A DNA stretch of 64,000 bases from Methylobacillus rhizosphaerae (GTDB lineage Bacteria > Pseudomonadota > Gammaproteobacteria > Burkholderiales > Methylophilaceae), in contig NZ_FZOA01000009.1 of NCBI RefSeq assembly GCF_900187985.1, positions 1 through 64,000 of the forward strand, in the 5' to 3' direction. Both the position numbers and the translations under genes were made by a program. The notes beneath the pieces are model-generated. The model was not told where the DNA came from. It did no database searches and was given only the letters and a program-made list of their open reading frames with translations. Shown piece after piece: positions 52,620-61,283 of the stretch. Numbering within the stretch: the first letter of the stretch is position 1; each line of letters starts with the position of its first letter.

Positions 52620-52986
52620 GCAGTCTCGTGCAGACTCACTGGCGCAGTTGCGTGCGCGTATCAACCAGTTTGTGGCTGAGCGCGACTGGGAGCAGTTTCA
52701 CACACCGAAGAATCTTGCCATGGCAATGATTGTGGAGGCAGCCGAGGTGGTTGAGCATTTTCAGTGGGATACGCCGCAGGAAAGTATTGCGTTGAGCGAA
52801 GAGCGCAAGACGGAAATTGGCTACGAACTGGCTGATACCATGGTCTACCTGCTGCGTATTGCAGAAGTCTGCGGTATAGACCTGATTGCGGCTGCCAATG
52901 CCAAGATCGACCTGAATGCCAAAAAGTACCCGGTCGAGAAGGCACGTGGCAGCAATGCCAAATATACCGCTTATCAGGATCAATAG
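52612..52986 (+). CDS. MazG-like nucleotide pyrophosphohydrolase
   Basis: The 124-residue all-alpha protein has the MazG/RS21-C6 metal motif: IVEAAEVVEHFQW near residues 37-49 with the E-x-x-E pair, and ELADTMVYLLRIAE near 74 with E-x-x-D. It probably hydrolyses non-canonical or excess nucleoside triphosphates (dCTP-type) to monophosphates. It overlaps the RNA methyltransferase gene by eight bases; the haemoglobin gene follows 10 bases later. Confidence 0.88.
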   Translation: MTEQSRADSLAQLRARINQFVAERDWEQFHTPKNLAMAMIVEAAEVVEHFQWDTPQESIALSEERKTEIGYELADTMVYLLRIAEVCGIDLIAAANAKIDLNAKKYPVEKARGSNAKYTAYQDQ

Positions 52987-52995
52987 GCTTTTTCC

Positions 52996-53394
52996 ATGCG
53001 TGAGCGCCTTATTTGCACAGAAGATGAAATCCGTTCGCTGGTTGATGCGTTTTATGCAACCGTGCGCGAGGATGCTCAGCTGGGGCCTATTTTCAATGCC
53101 CATGTCAGTGACTGGGATGAGCATCTGAGGAAGTTGACTGATTTCTGGAGCGGTATCCTGCTGGGCACCCAGCGCTTCTCGGGCACGCCCATGTCCAGGC
53201 ATATCGCATTGCCGGAACTAAATGCAGAATTATTCAAGCACTGGCTGGCATTGTTTCACCAGACTCTTGCCATGCAGCCCAACCAGGCTTTGCAGGCGCA
53301 GGCCGAGTTAATGGCAGGCAGGATTGCCAATAGCTTATGGATGGGTTACCAAATGCATCATAAGCCAGGTGAATTGCCGTCAGGATTGACGTAA
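52996..53394 (+). CDS. Group III truncated haemoglobin
   Basis: The 132-residue protein fits the TrHb3 pattern: LVDAFYATVREDAQLGPIF near residues 13-31, WDEHLRKLTDFWSGILLGTQ near 43-62, the proximal His in MSRHIALP near 71, and HWLALFHQTL near 86. Group III haemoglobins bind oxygen or peroxide-type ligands; roles are not firmly known. It lies before the convergent tpx gene. Confidence 0.87.
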   Translation: MRERLICTEDEIRSLVDAFYATVREDAQLGPIFNAHVSDWDEHLRKLTDFWSGILLGTQRFSGTPMSRHIALPELNAELFKHWLALFHQTLAMQPNQALQAQAELMAGRIANSLWMGYQMHHKPGELPSGLT

Positions 53395-53455
53395 AGCCTG
53401 ATGACATGAAGTGGAGCAGGACTCGTCTGGACAGGTTCCAGAAAGAGTAGAGGAG

Positions 53456-53482
53456 GCAGCCGCGGCATGCCGCGACTGCTTT
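53456..53482. terminator. Hairpin between haemoglobin and tpx
   Basis: GCAGCCGCGGCATGCCGCGACTGC is an 11-pair stem with one mismatch, followed on the plus strand by TTT. It sits between two converging genes, so it may end transcription from either side. Confidence 0.55.
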
Positions 53483-53488
53483 ACTGAT

Positions 53489-53989
53489 TTACAGTACTGC
53501 CAGTGCCGCTTCGTAATTGGGTTCGTTGGCGATTTCAGAAACCAGTTCGCTGTGCAATACCTGGTTGTTCTCGTCCAGTACCACAACCGCACGGGCAGTC
53601 AGGCCTGCCAGGCTGCTGTCGAGAATCTGCACGCCATAATCCCCGGAGAATTTTGCAGTGTCACGGAAGGTGGAGAGTGTCACTACGTTTTCCAGACCTT
53701 CAGCGCCGCAGAAACGGCTTTGTGCAAATGGCAAGTCAGCAGAGACGCAGAGTACGACAGTATTGTCGAGATTGCTGGCTTGCTTGTTGAAAGTGCGTAC
53801 TGAGGTAGCGCAAGTCGGGGTATCAATACTTGGGAAGATGTTCAGTACTTTGCGTTTGCCGGCAAAATCCGCCAGGCTCAACAGGCTACGCTTGGCATCC
53901 GCCAGTTGAAAATCAGGAGCTGTTGCGCCTTTCTGTGGCAGGTTGCCGCCAATCTGTACCGGGTTACCTTTGAGAGTGACTGTTGCCAT
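53489..53989 (-). CDS. tpx: Thiol peroxidase Tpx
   Basis: The 166-residue atypical two-cysteine peroxiredoxin has the peroxidatic Cys in [16 protein letters not shown] (about 60) and the resolving Cys in [11 protein letters not shown] (about 94). It starts [15 protein letters not shown], as Tpx does. It reduces lipid and alkyl peroxides in the periplasm or cytoplasm with thioredoxin as donor. Confidence 0.95.
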   Translation of the reverse strand: MATVTLKGNPVQIGGNLPQKGATAPDFQLADAKRSLLSLADFAGKRKVLNIFPSIDTPTCATSVRTFNKQASNLDNTVVLCVSADLPFAQSRFCGAEGLENVVTLSTFRDTAKFSGDYGVQILDSSLAGLTARAVVVLDENNQVLHSELVSEIANEPNYEAALAVL

Positions 53990-54146
53990 GAATCAGATCC
54001 TTTTCCGTAAACAAGTTGAATGATGGTTAAAGGCCCAGTGTAGCGCAGTAAGGGCGCAAGTGGGTAGTGCTTCTTCAGATGAGAAGGAGCTCCGGCTACA
54101 ATATCTTGGTATCAAGATGGGGGAATCAGGTAAAATCGGGGCAGTT

Positions 54147-57100
54147 ATGTCTAATCCATCATTCATCCATCTTCGCTGTCATAGCGAATACTCTGTCGTT
54201 GATGGCACTGTGCGTATTGGCGATTACGTCAAGCAGGCAGTTGCTGATCAGATGCCGGCCCTGGCATTGACTGACCTGAACAACCTGTTTGGTGCAGTCA
54301 AGTTCTACAAAGCAGCCCGGGGCAAAGGTATCAAGCCGCTGATCGGAGCCGATATCTGGCTGGAAAATGAGTCCAAGCGCGACCAGCCTTACCGTATGTT
54401 GCTGCTGTGTCAGACAGATCAGGGATATCTGCGCTTGTGTGAGTTGCTGAGTCGTGCCTACCTGCATAACCAGTATCGTGATCGTGCTGAGATCAAGTAT
54501 GAGTGGCTGCATGAAGGAGGCAGTGAAGGGTTGATCCTCCTGTCGGGGGCCATGGGGGGTGATATTGGGCAAGCCTTGCTGCAGGGGAATGCCGCCCAGG
54601 CGCAGCAGCTGGCAGAAAAATGGGCGGCGCTGTTCCCGCAGCGTTTCTATATTGAATTGCAGCGTACCGATCATGTCCAGCAGGAAGCGTATATCAATAA
54701 GGCATTGGCTCTGGCCAGTGCCTTGAGTCTGCCAGTAGTGGCAACGCATCCGGTGCAGTTCATGACCCAGGATGATTTCAAGGCACATGAGGCCCGGGTA
54801 TGTATTGCCCAGGGGTATGTGCTGGCAGACAACCGCAGGCCAAAACTTTTCACTGAAGAGCAGTATTTCAAGACCCAGGCGCAGATGGCAACATTGTTTG
54901 CCGATATTCCTGAGGCATTGGCCAACAGCGTCGAGATTGCCAAGCGTTGCAACCTGACCCTTACACTGGGCAAGAATTACCTGCCGCAATTTCCGACACC
55001 GAATGGCGAGAGCCTGGATGAGTATTTGAAACTCCAGGCCCAGACTGGTCTTGAAGAGCGGCTTGTCGTACTTTACCCGGACGAGGCTGAGCGTGAAGCT
55101 AAGCGCCCGGAATATGAGGCCAGGTTGGAATTTGAGACCGGCATCATCATCCAGATGGGGTTTCCCGGCTATTTCCTGATCGTGGCGGACTTTATCAACT
55201 GGGCTAAGAACAATGGTGTGCCGGTCGGGCCGGGCCGGGGGTCGGGTGCAGGCTCACTGGTGGCCTACAGCCTGGGGATTACCGACCTTGATCCTATGCA
55301 GTACGCGCTGCTGTTCGAGCGTTTCCTGAATCCAGAGCGGGTTTCCATGCCCGACTTCGATATCGACTTCTGCCAGGAAGGCCGTGACCGTGTCATTGAC
55401 TATGTCAAACGCAAGTACGGCCTGGACTCGGTCTCACAGATTGCTACTTTCGGTACCATGGCCGCCAAGGCCGTGATCCGCGATGTCGGGCGTGTACTGG
55501 ACCTGCCTTTCAATTTTGTGGATGGTGTTGCCAAGTTGATTCCGAACGAGCTGGGTATCAGTCTCAGCGATGCGCTGGAAAAGGAACCGCAGCTCAAGGA
55601 GCGTCGCGAGCAGGAAGAAGAGGTGGGCGAACTGCTGGAGCTGGCATTGCGACTGGAGGGGTTGACACGCAACATTGGGATGCACGCAGGTGGCGTACTG
55701 ATTTCACCCGGCAAGATTTCTGATTTTTCTCCTATCTATTGTCAGGCTGGTGGCGAGAGTGTGGTCAGCCAGTATGACAAGGATGATGTCGAGGCGGTGG
55801 GCCTGGTCAAGTTTGACTTTCTGGGGTTACGTACCCTGACCATTCTGGATATGGCGCTGGAAAGTGCCAACCTGCAACGCGCAGAAAAAGGCCAGGAGCC
55901 GCTGAGTTTTGAAACTTTGCCGCTCAATGACAAAGCCAGCTTCCAGTTGCTCAAGGCCGCCAACACGACAGCAGTATTCCAGCTGGAATCGCGCGGCATG
56001 AAGGATATGCTGAAACAGGCCAAGCCTGATGTGTTTGAAGACATCATTGCACTGGTGGCCTTGTATCGACCAGGTCCGATGGATCTGATCCCGGATTTCT
56101 GTCGTCGCAAACATGGCTTGCAGCGCGTGGAATATCCACATCCGGCAACGGAACCCATCCTGAAAGAGACTTATGGCATCATGGTCTATCAGGAGCAGGT
56201 GATGCAGATTGCCCAGGTGGTTGCGGGCTATAGCCTGGGTGGCGCTGATTTGTTGCGCCGCGCCATGGGTAAGAAAAAAGCGGAAGAAATGGCGCAGCAG
56301 CGCAGCATTTTCATTGAGGGCGCAGTCAATAATGGCACCCCAGAAAAGCAGGCTGGCGAGCTATTTGACTTGATGGAAAAGTTTGCCAGCTACGGCTTCA
56401 ACAAATCTCACGCTGCAGCTTACGCCTTGGTTGCCTACCATACTGCTTATCTGAAGGCACATTATCCAGCAGCATTCATGGCGGCGACTATTTCAGCCGA
56501 TATGAACAATACGGATAACGTGCACCTGTTCCATGATGACTGTGTTGCCAACCAGCTGGAAGTATTGCCTCCCGATATCAATGCAAGTGAATTCCGCTTC
56601 AAGCCTATCAATGACAAACAGATGCTCTACGGTCTGGGCGCGATCAAGGGCACGGGCTGGGCAGCGATTGAGCTGATACTCGCTGCACGCAAGGAGAATG
56701 GGCCATTCAAGGACTTGTTCGATTTCTGCAGCCGCCTGGATTTGCGTAAGGTCAATCGCCGCGTAATTGAATCCTTGATCCGTGCAGGCGCATTCGACAA
56801 GATCGAGCCCAATCGCGCGGCATTACTGACAGGTGTCAGCCTTGCCATCAGTGCTGCTGAACAGAGTGGGGCTGCAAGCGGGCAGGATAGCCTGTTTGGT
56901 TCCGTGATTGACAGTGCTGTCCATGTGTTGCCAGAAACGCCACCGTGGACGGAGAAGCAACAGCTGCAGGAGGAAAAAGCCGCGCTGGGCTTTTACCTGA
57001 GTGGACATCCTTACGCAGCCTACCAAAAAGAAGTGGCGACCTTTGTGCGTCAAAGTCTTGCCAATATCAAACCCAGTGACCAGCCACAATTACTGGCTGG

Positions 57101-57596
57101 TGTGGTGATGGGGATACGTGTGCGCATGACCGGGCGCGGAAAAATGGCGATTGTGACACTGGATGACATGGCCGGACGCGTCGATATTGTGGTCAGTGGC
57201 GAGTTGCTGAATGAAAATGCCGCCTTGCTCAAGGAAGATCAGTTGCTGATCGTGGAAGGCCGGGTCAGCCATGACGATTTCTCTGGTGGTGTACGCGTCA
57301 ATGCACGCCGCCTGAATGATATAGCAGGCGCCCGTAATGATTATGCCAGCCTGCTGAAGATCAGCTGTAATGGTCAGGCTGATGCCGACAAGCTGCGTGG
57401 CTTGCTGGCACCGTATTGCAAGCGGGAAACCGCGCCGGCTGAGCGTGGTTGTGCCGTGAAAGTGGCATACCGCAATCAGGAAGCTCAGGTTGAGCTGATG
57501 CTGGGAGATGACTGGCGTGTGGAATTGCAGGATGAATTATTGCATGGGCTGAAGGGATGGCTCAGCGATGAAAACGTGAAAATACTTTATAATTGA
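54147..57596 (+). CDS. dnaE: DNA polymerase III alpha subunit
   Basis: I start at ATG 54147 because the protein then opens with the PHP domain FIHLRCHSEYSVVDGTVRIG; the longer frame from 54060 adds 29 unrelated residues. The 1149 residues include PHP, the polymerase palm (PGRGSGAGSLVAYSLGITDLD near 378 and PDFDIDFC with catalytic Asp near 402), fingers, a helix-hairpin-helix and an OB fold (VVMGIRVRMTGRGKMAIV near 985). It is the replicative polymerase. accA follows after only seven bases. Confidence 0.96.
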   Translation: MSNPSFIHLRCHSEYSVVDGTVRIGDYVKQAVADQMPALALTDLNNLFGAVKFYKAARGKGIKPLIGADIWLENESKRDQPYRMLLLCQTDQGYLRLCELLSRAYLHNQYRDRAEIKYEWLHEGGSEGLILLSGAMGGDIGQALLQGNAAQAQQLAEKWAALFPQRFYIELQRTDHVQQEAYINKALALASALSLPVVATHPVQFMTQDDFKAHEARVCIAQGYVLADNRRPKLFTEEQYFKTQAQMATLFADIPEALANSVEIAKRCNLTLTLGKNYLPQFPTPNGESLDEYLKLQAQTGLEERLVVLYPDEAEREAKRPEYEARLEFETGIIIQMGFPGYFLIVADFINWAKNNGVPVGPGRGSGAGSLVAYSLGITDLDPMQYALLFERFLNPERVSMPDFDIDFCQEGRDRVIDYVKRKYGLDSVSQIATFGTMAAKAVIRDVGRVLDLPFNFVDGVAKLIPNELGISLSDALEKEPQLKERREQEEEVGELLELALRLEGLTRNIGMHAGGVLISPGKISDFSPIYCQAGGESVVSQYDKDDVEAVGLVKFDFLGLRTLTILDMALESANLQRAEKGQEPLSFETLPLNDKASFQLLKAANTTAVFQLESRGMKDMLKQAKPDVFEDIIALVALYRPGPMDLIPDFCRRKHGLQRVEYPHPATEPILKETYGIMVYQEQVMQIAQVVAGYSLGGADLLRRAMGKKKAEEMAQQRSIFIEGAVNNGTPEKQAGELFDLMEKFASYGFNKSHAAAYALVAYHTAYLKAHYPAAFMAATISADMNNTDNVHLFHDDCVANQLEVLPPDINASEFRFKPINDKQMLYGLGAIKGTGWAAIELILAARKENGPFKDLFDFCSRLDLRKVNRRVIESLIRAGAFDKIEPNRAALLTGVSLAISAAEQSGAASGQDSLFGSVIDSAVHVLPETPPWTEKQQLQEEKAALGFYLSGHPYAAYQKEVATFVRQSLANIKPSDQPQLLAGVVMGIRVRMTGRGKMAIVTLDDMAGRVDIVVSGELLNENAALLKEDQLLIVEGRVSHDDFSGGVRVNARRLNDIAGARNDYASLLKISCNGQADADKLRGLLAPYCKRETAPAERGCAVKVAYRNQEAQVELMLGDDWRVELQDELLHGLKGWLSDENVKILYN

Positions 57597-57602
57597 CGCC
57601 CT

Positions 57603-58592
57603 ATGAACGCCAAAACCAATAACGTGAAAACCAGTTTCCTTGATTTCGAGCAACCCATTGCCGAACTGGAAGCCAAGATTGAAGAGCTGCGCTATGTGCA
57701 GGATGATTCCGCACTGGATATCTCCGAAGAGATAGAGCGACTGCAACAGAAAAACATGACCTTGACCAAGGATATCTATGCCAAGCTTACCGCGTGGCAG
57801 ATTTCCCAGGTGGCACGTCATCCTCAGCGGCCTTATACCCTGGATTATATCCGTGGTATTTTCACTGATTTTGAGGAGTTGCATGGTGATCGCGCATTTG
57901 CCGATGACCCGGCGATTGTCGGTGGCATTGCCCGTTTTGAAGGCCAGCCGGTGATGGTGATCGGCCACCAGAAAGGGCGGGATGTCAAAGAACGGCAGTA
58001 CCGCAATTTTGGCATGCCGCGTCCGGAAGGATATCGCAAGGCTTTACGCCTGTACCGGCTGGCTGAAAAGTTCAGGATGCCTATCATTACCCTGATTGAT
58101 ACCCCGGGAGCGTATCCGGGTATCGGTGCGGAAGAGCGTGGCCAGTCGGAAGCGATTGCACGCAACCTGTACGTGATGGCTGAACTCACTGTGCCCATCA
58201 TCGGTGTAATTATCGGTGAAGGTGGCTCTGGTGGCGCACTGGCGCTTGGTGTGGTGGATCACCTGATGATGTTGCAGTATTCCACTTATTCGGTTATTTC
58301 ACCGGAAGGCTGTGCTTCCATTCTCTGGAAAAGTGCGGACAAGGCTTCGGAAGCTGCTGAAACCCTGGGTATCACTGCTGTGCGACTCAAGACCCTTGGG
58401 CTGGTTGATCGTATCGTGCCAGAACCCATGGGCGGGGCCCACCGTGCGCCGGAAGAAATGATGCAGAGTCTGCGTCGCGCTTTGGCAGATGAAATTGCCC
58501 GCCTGCAAGTCAAGTCGACAGATAACTTGTTGGGTGCCCGTTATGAGCGTCTCATGAGTTATGGCAAGTTCAAGGAAACCCCTGTCAAATAA
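57603..58592 (+). CDS. accA: Acetyl-CoA carboxylase carboxyltransferase subunit alpha
   Basis: The 329-residue crotonase-fold subunit starts [20 protein letters not shown] and has [22 protein letters not shown] near residue 160 and [13 protein letters not shown] near 207. The GGAH-type end is RAP EEMMQ. With AccD it moves carboxyl from biotin to acetyl-CoA, the first step of fatty acid synthesis. The dnaE-accA-tilS order is common in proteobacteria. Confidence 0.96.
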   Translation: MNAKTNNVKTSFLDFEQPIAELEAKIEELRYVQDDSALDISEEIERLQQKNMTLTKDIYAKLTAWQISQVARHPQRPYTLDYIRGIFTDFEELHGDRAFADDPAIVGGIARFEGQPVMVIGHQKGRDVKERQYRNFGMPRPEGYRKALRLYRLAEKFRMPIITLIDTPGAYPGIGAEERGQSEAIARNLYVMAELTVPIIGVIIGEGGSGGALALGVVDHLMMLQYSTYSVISPEGCASILWKSADKASEAAETLGITAVRLKTLGLVDRIVPEPMGGAHRAPEEMMQSLRRALADEIARLQVKSTDNLLGARYERLMSYGKFKETPVK

Positions 58593-59994
58593 TCCAATTT
58601 TCACGGCTGGAAGCGAGCGCTCCCAGCCGTGTGATCCTGTTGCAGCCTCTCATTTGCCGCCTGCATTGCCAGGCCGGGTGAATGCTTTTCTTTCTTCCCA
58701 TATCCAGTCAGGGCAACATCTGCTGCTGGCTTTCAGTGGCGGCCTGGACTCTCGAGTCCTGCTGCAGCTGCTGGCCGAAGCACGTGATCAATATGGTTTC
58801 ACCCTTGAGGCCATGTATGTGCACCATGGCCTGAGTCCCAATGCAGATGCATGGATGGAGTTCTGCCGCGCCGAATGTGCCAGGTTGGAGGTGACATTTC
58901 ACTGCCGGCATGTGACGGTAGACAGAGATGCTGGCCTGGGCATAGAAGCCAGTGCGAGACGTGCGCGCTATGAAGCCCTGTTGTCAGTACAGGCTGATCA
59001 TGTCGTGCTGGCGCATCATCAGGATGACCAGGCGGAAACATTGATGTTGCAGTTATTGCGTGGTGCAGGGGCAAAAGGGCTGGCAGGCATGGCAGTACAT
59101 GACCGGGCAAGGCGCTTGTTGCGCCCTTTGCTGGATTGCCCGCGTGCCGAGCTTGAGTCCTATGCATCATGGGCGGGGTTAGGATGGGTGGATGATGAAA
59201 GCAACCAGGATGTCAGCTACGACAGGAATTTCTGCAGGCACCAGGTGTTTCCATTGTTGGCGCAGCGTTTTCCTGCCGTAAGCAAAACCTTGGCGCGCTC
59301 TGCAACACATTTGGCGGAGGCTACAGGGTTGCTGGATGAGTTGGCCGCCCTGGATGCGCAGCAAGTGCTGCATGGCAATGGTTTGCAGCTGGCCATGCTG
59401 TCGCAGTTGTCTGATGCCCGGGCGCGTAACCTGTTACGTTGGTGGTTGAATATGCATGCCTTGCCCATGCCAGGCCTGCCACGATTGCAGGAAATGCTGC
59501 AGCAGTTGCTGCAGGCCGGTGAGACTGCGATGATCAAGGTGCAAGTGCACGAGTCAACTTATCTGCGGCGCTATCAAGGCATGGCATACCTGAGTGTGGA
59601 GTTGCCATTGCCCATGTCTGCGGATTTATTCTGGCAGGGAGAAGCGTTGCTGTCATTGCCGGGAAACGGCTGTTTGTCGTGTGAACAGGCTTATGGTGTA
59701 GGCTTGTCCATGGTGCGGATCCAGGGGCGCCAGCTTGCAGTGCGTTATCGCAGTGGCGGTGAGCGTTTCAAGCCGGATGCTGGAAGGCCTACACGCACGC
59801 TCAAACAGTTATATCAGGAGCGGCATGTGCCTCCATGGTTGCGTGAGCGCATGCCACTGCTTTACCTGGGCGATGAGTTAATTGTTGTGCCAGGGATAGG
59901 AGTTGCCTGCGGGTGGCAGGCCCAGGCAGGGGAACAGGGGCTAGTCGTGCATTGGCAGCCTGCCGGCTCAACGCGATTGACTGCTCCTGAGTAG
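58561..59994 (+). CDS. tilS: tRNA(Ile)-lysidine synthase
   Basis: The 477-residue protein has the PP-loop [17 protein letters not shown] near residue 55, [11 protein letters not shown] near 89, and [21 protein letters not shown] near 148. A C-terminal TilS substrate domain with [19 protein letters not shown] near 398 follows. It converts cytidine 34 of tRNA-Ile to lysidine so that it reads AUA. The start at 58561 overlaps accA by 32 bases; later starts are possible, because the first 35 residues are not family-like. The 3' end overlaps tesA. Confidence 0.93.
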   Translation: MASSRKPLSNNPIFTAGSERSQPCDPVAASHLPPALPGRVNAFLSSHIQSGQHLLLAFSGGLDSRVLLQLLAEARDQYGFTLEAMYVHHGLSPNADAWMEFCRAECARLEVTFHCRHVTVDRDAGLGIEASARRARYEALLSVQADHVVLAHHQDDQAETLMLQLLRGAGAKGLAGMAVHDRARRLLRPLLDCPRAELESYASWAGLGWVDDESNQDVSYDRNFCRHQVFPLLAQRFPAVSKTLARSATHLAEATGLLDELAALDAQQVLHGNGLQLAMLSQLSDARARNLLRWWLNMHALPMPGLPRLQEMLQQLLQAGETAMIKVQVHESTYLRRYQGMAYLSVELPLPMSADLFWQGEALLSLPGNGCLSCEQAYGVGLSMVRIQGRQLAVRYRSGGERFKPDAGRPTRTLKQLYQERHVPPWLRERMPLLYLGDELIVVPGIGVACGWQAQAGEQGLVVHWQPAGSTRLTAPE

Positions 59995-60594
59995 TGGTTC
60001 CAGGCTATGCCAGACATTATCAAGTATCTTTTCCTGGGCATTGGCCTTGGGATGTAGGCCATCATCCTGGATGAACTCAGGCTGGCCGGCAACACCATCC
60101 AGCAGGAATTTAACCAAAGGCAGTTTGAACTCCTGAGCCAGCGCAGGATAGGTTGCGCTGAACTCTTTTGTATATTTGGGGCCATAGTTCGGGGGTATCA
60201 TCATGCCAACAAGCAGGACGCGGGCATGGGTCTGCTGGCTGGTCCTGATCATGGAGGCCAGATTGGCGTGCATATCGCGGATGGGCAGCCCACGCAAGCC
60301 ATCGTTGGCACCCAGTTCAAGAATGACGATATCGGGCTTGTGCTGCTGCAGCACTGCAGCCATGCGGCTTGACCCGCCACTGGTGGTTTCGCCGCTGATG
60401 CTGGTATTGACCACTTTGTAGCCCGGATATTGCTGCTTGAGCCTGAGTTCCAGCAGCGTGGCCCAGCCTTGTTCGCGTGGGATGCCATAGGCCGCGGACA
60501 GGCTGTCGCCATGCACGACAATCGTGGCGGCTTGTACAGAATGAATCATCATGGCCCAGATGACACTGAATAAAAATATGAAGCGGAACATCAT
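59968..60594 (-). CDS. tesA: Multifunctional acyl-CoA thioesterase / GDSL esterase
   Basis: From ATG 60594 there is a signal peptide (FRFIFLFSVIWAMMIHSVQA-A). The SGNH hydrolase blocks are VVHGDSLSAAYG with catalytic Ser, GGSSRM, ILELGANDGLRGLP, and DGLHPKANAQ with Asp and His. It is a periplasmic esterase/lysophospholipase. The start codon is two bases from the divergent ybbA start, so each gene's control sequences lie in the other's coding region. The 27-base 3' overlap with tilS is tail to tail. Confidence 0.9.
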   Translation of the reverse strand: MMFRFIFLFSVIWAMMIHSVQAATIVVHGDSLSAAYGIPREQGWATLLELRLKQQYPGYKVVNTSISGETTSGGSSRMAAVLQQHKPDIVILELGANDGLRGLPIRDMHANLASMIRTSQQTHARVLLVGMMIPPNYGPKYTKEFSATYPALAQEFKLPLVKFLLDGVAGQPEFIQDDGLHPKANAQEKILDNVWHSLEPLLRSSQSR

Positions 60595-60596
60595 TA

Positions 60597-61283
60597 ATGC
60601 AAACACCTTTGGCAGTTGAAGCAATCAGTCTTGATAAATATATAGAAAATAATGCCGGCCGGCTTGATATTCTGAAATCCCTGTCCCTGCAAGTGCCAGC
60701 AGGAGAAAAACTGGCGATTATCGGCAGTTCCGGTTCCGGCAAGTCAACCTTATTGAGCTTGCTCGCCGGGTTGGACAGCCCCAGCAATGGAAAAGTGCTG
60801 ATCAGTGGTGCGGAAATCAGCCATCTGGATGAAGATGGCCGTGCAGCTGTGCGCGGACGCAGCATGGGATTTGTTTTTCAGTCGTTTCAGTTGTTGCCTG
60901 CCCTGACGGCGCTGGAGAATGTCATGCTGCCGTTACAGCTTGCCGGCCGCAAGGATGCCAAGGACAGATCCATGACGGCGCTGGAGCGGGTAGGTCTGGG
61001 ACACAGATTTTCCCATTACCCGCGCCAGATGTCCGGTGGCGAGCAGCAGCGTGTTGCGATTGCCCGCGCATTTGCGCCGCAGCCTGCCATCCTGTTTGCG
61101 GATGAGCCCACGGGCAACCTGGATGAACAGACGGGGGAAAGGATTATTGAGTTGTTGTTTGGCCTGAATGCCGAATCCGGCACAACCCTGATCCTGGTCA
61201 CCCATGATATGAATCTGGCACGTCGATGCCAGCGTATCTTACGTTTGCATGAAGGGAAATTGCAGGTAGAGGTCGCAGCATGA
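60597..61283 (+). CDS. ybbA: ABC transporter ATPase, YbbA (LolD-like)
   Basis: The 228-residue ATPase has Walker A GSSGSGKST near 41, the signature MSGGEQQRVAIARAF near 143, and Walker B LFADEPTGNLD near 165. It belongs to the MacB/LolD group that powers envelope export or lipoprotein release. The partner permease ybbP follows with a four-base overlap (ATGA), and the neighbour tesA is as in E. coli, which supports YbbA. Confidence 0.9.
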   Translation: MQTPLAVEAISLDKYIENNAGRLDILKSLSLQVPAGEKLAIIGSSGSGKSTLLSLLAGLDSPSNGKVLISGAEISHLDEDGRAAVRGRSMGFVFQSFQLLPALTALENVMLPLQLAGRKDAKDRSMTALERVGLGHRFSHYPRQMSGGEQQRVAIARAFAPQPAILFADEPTGNLDEQTGERIIELLFGLNAESGTTLILVTHDMNLARRCQRILRLHEGKLQVEVAA

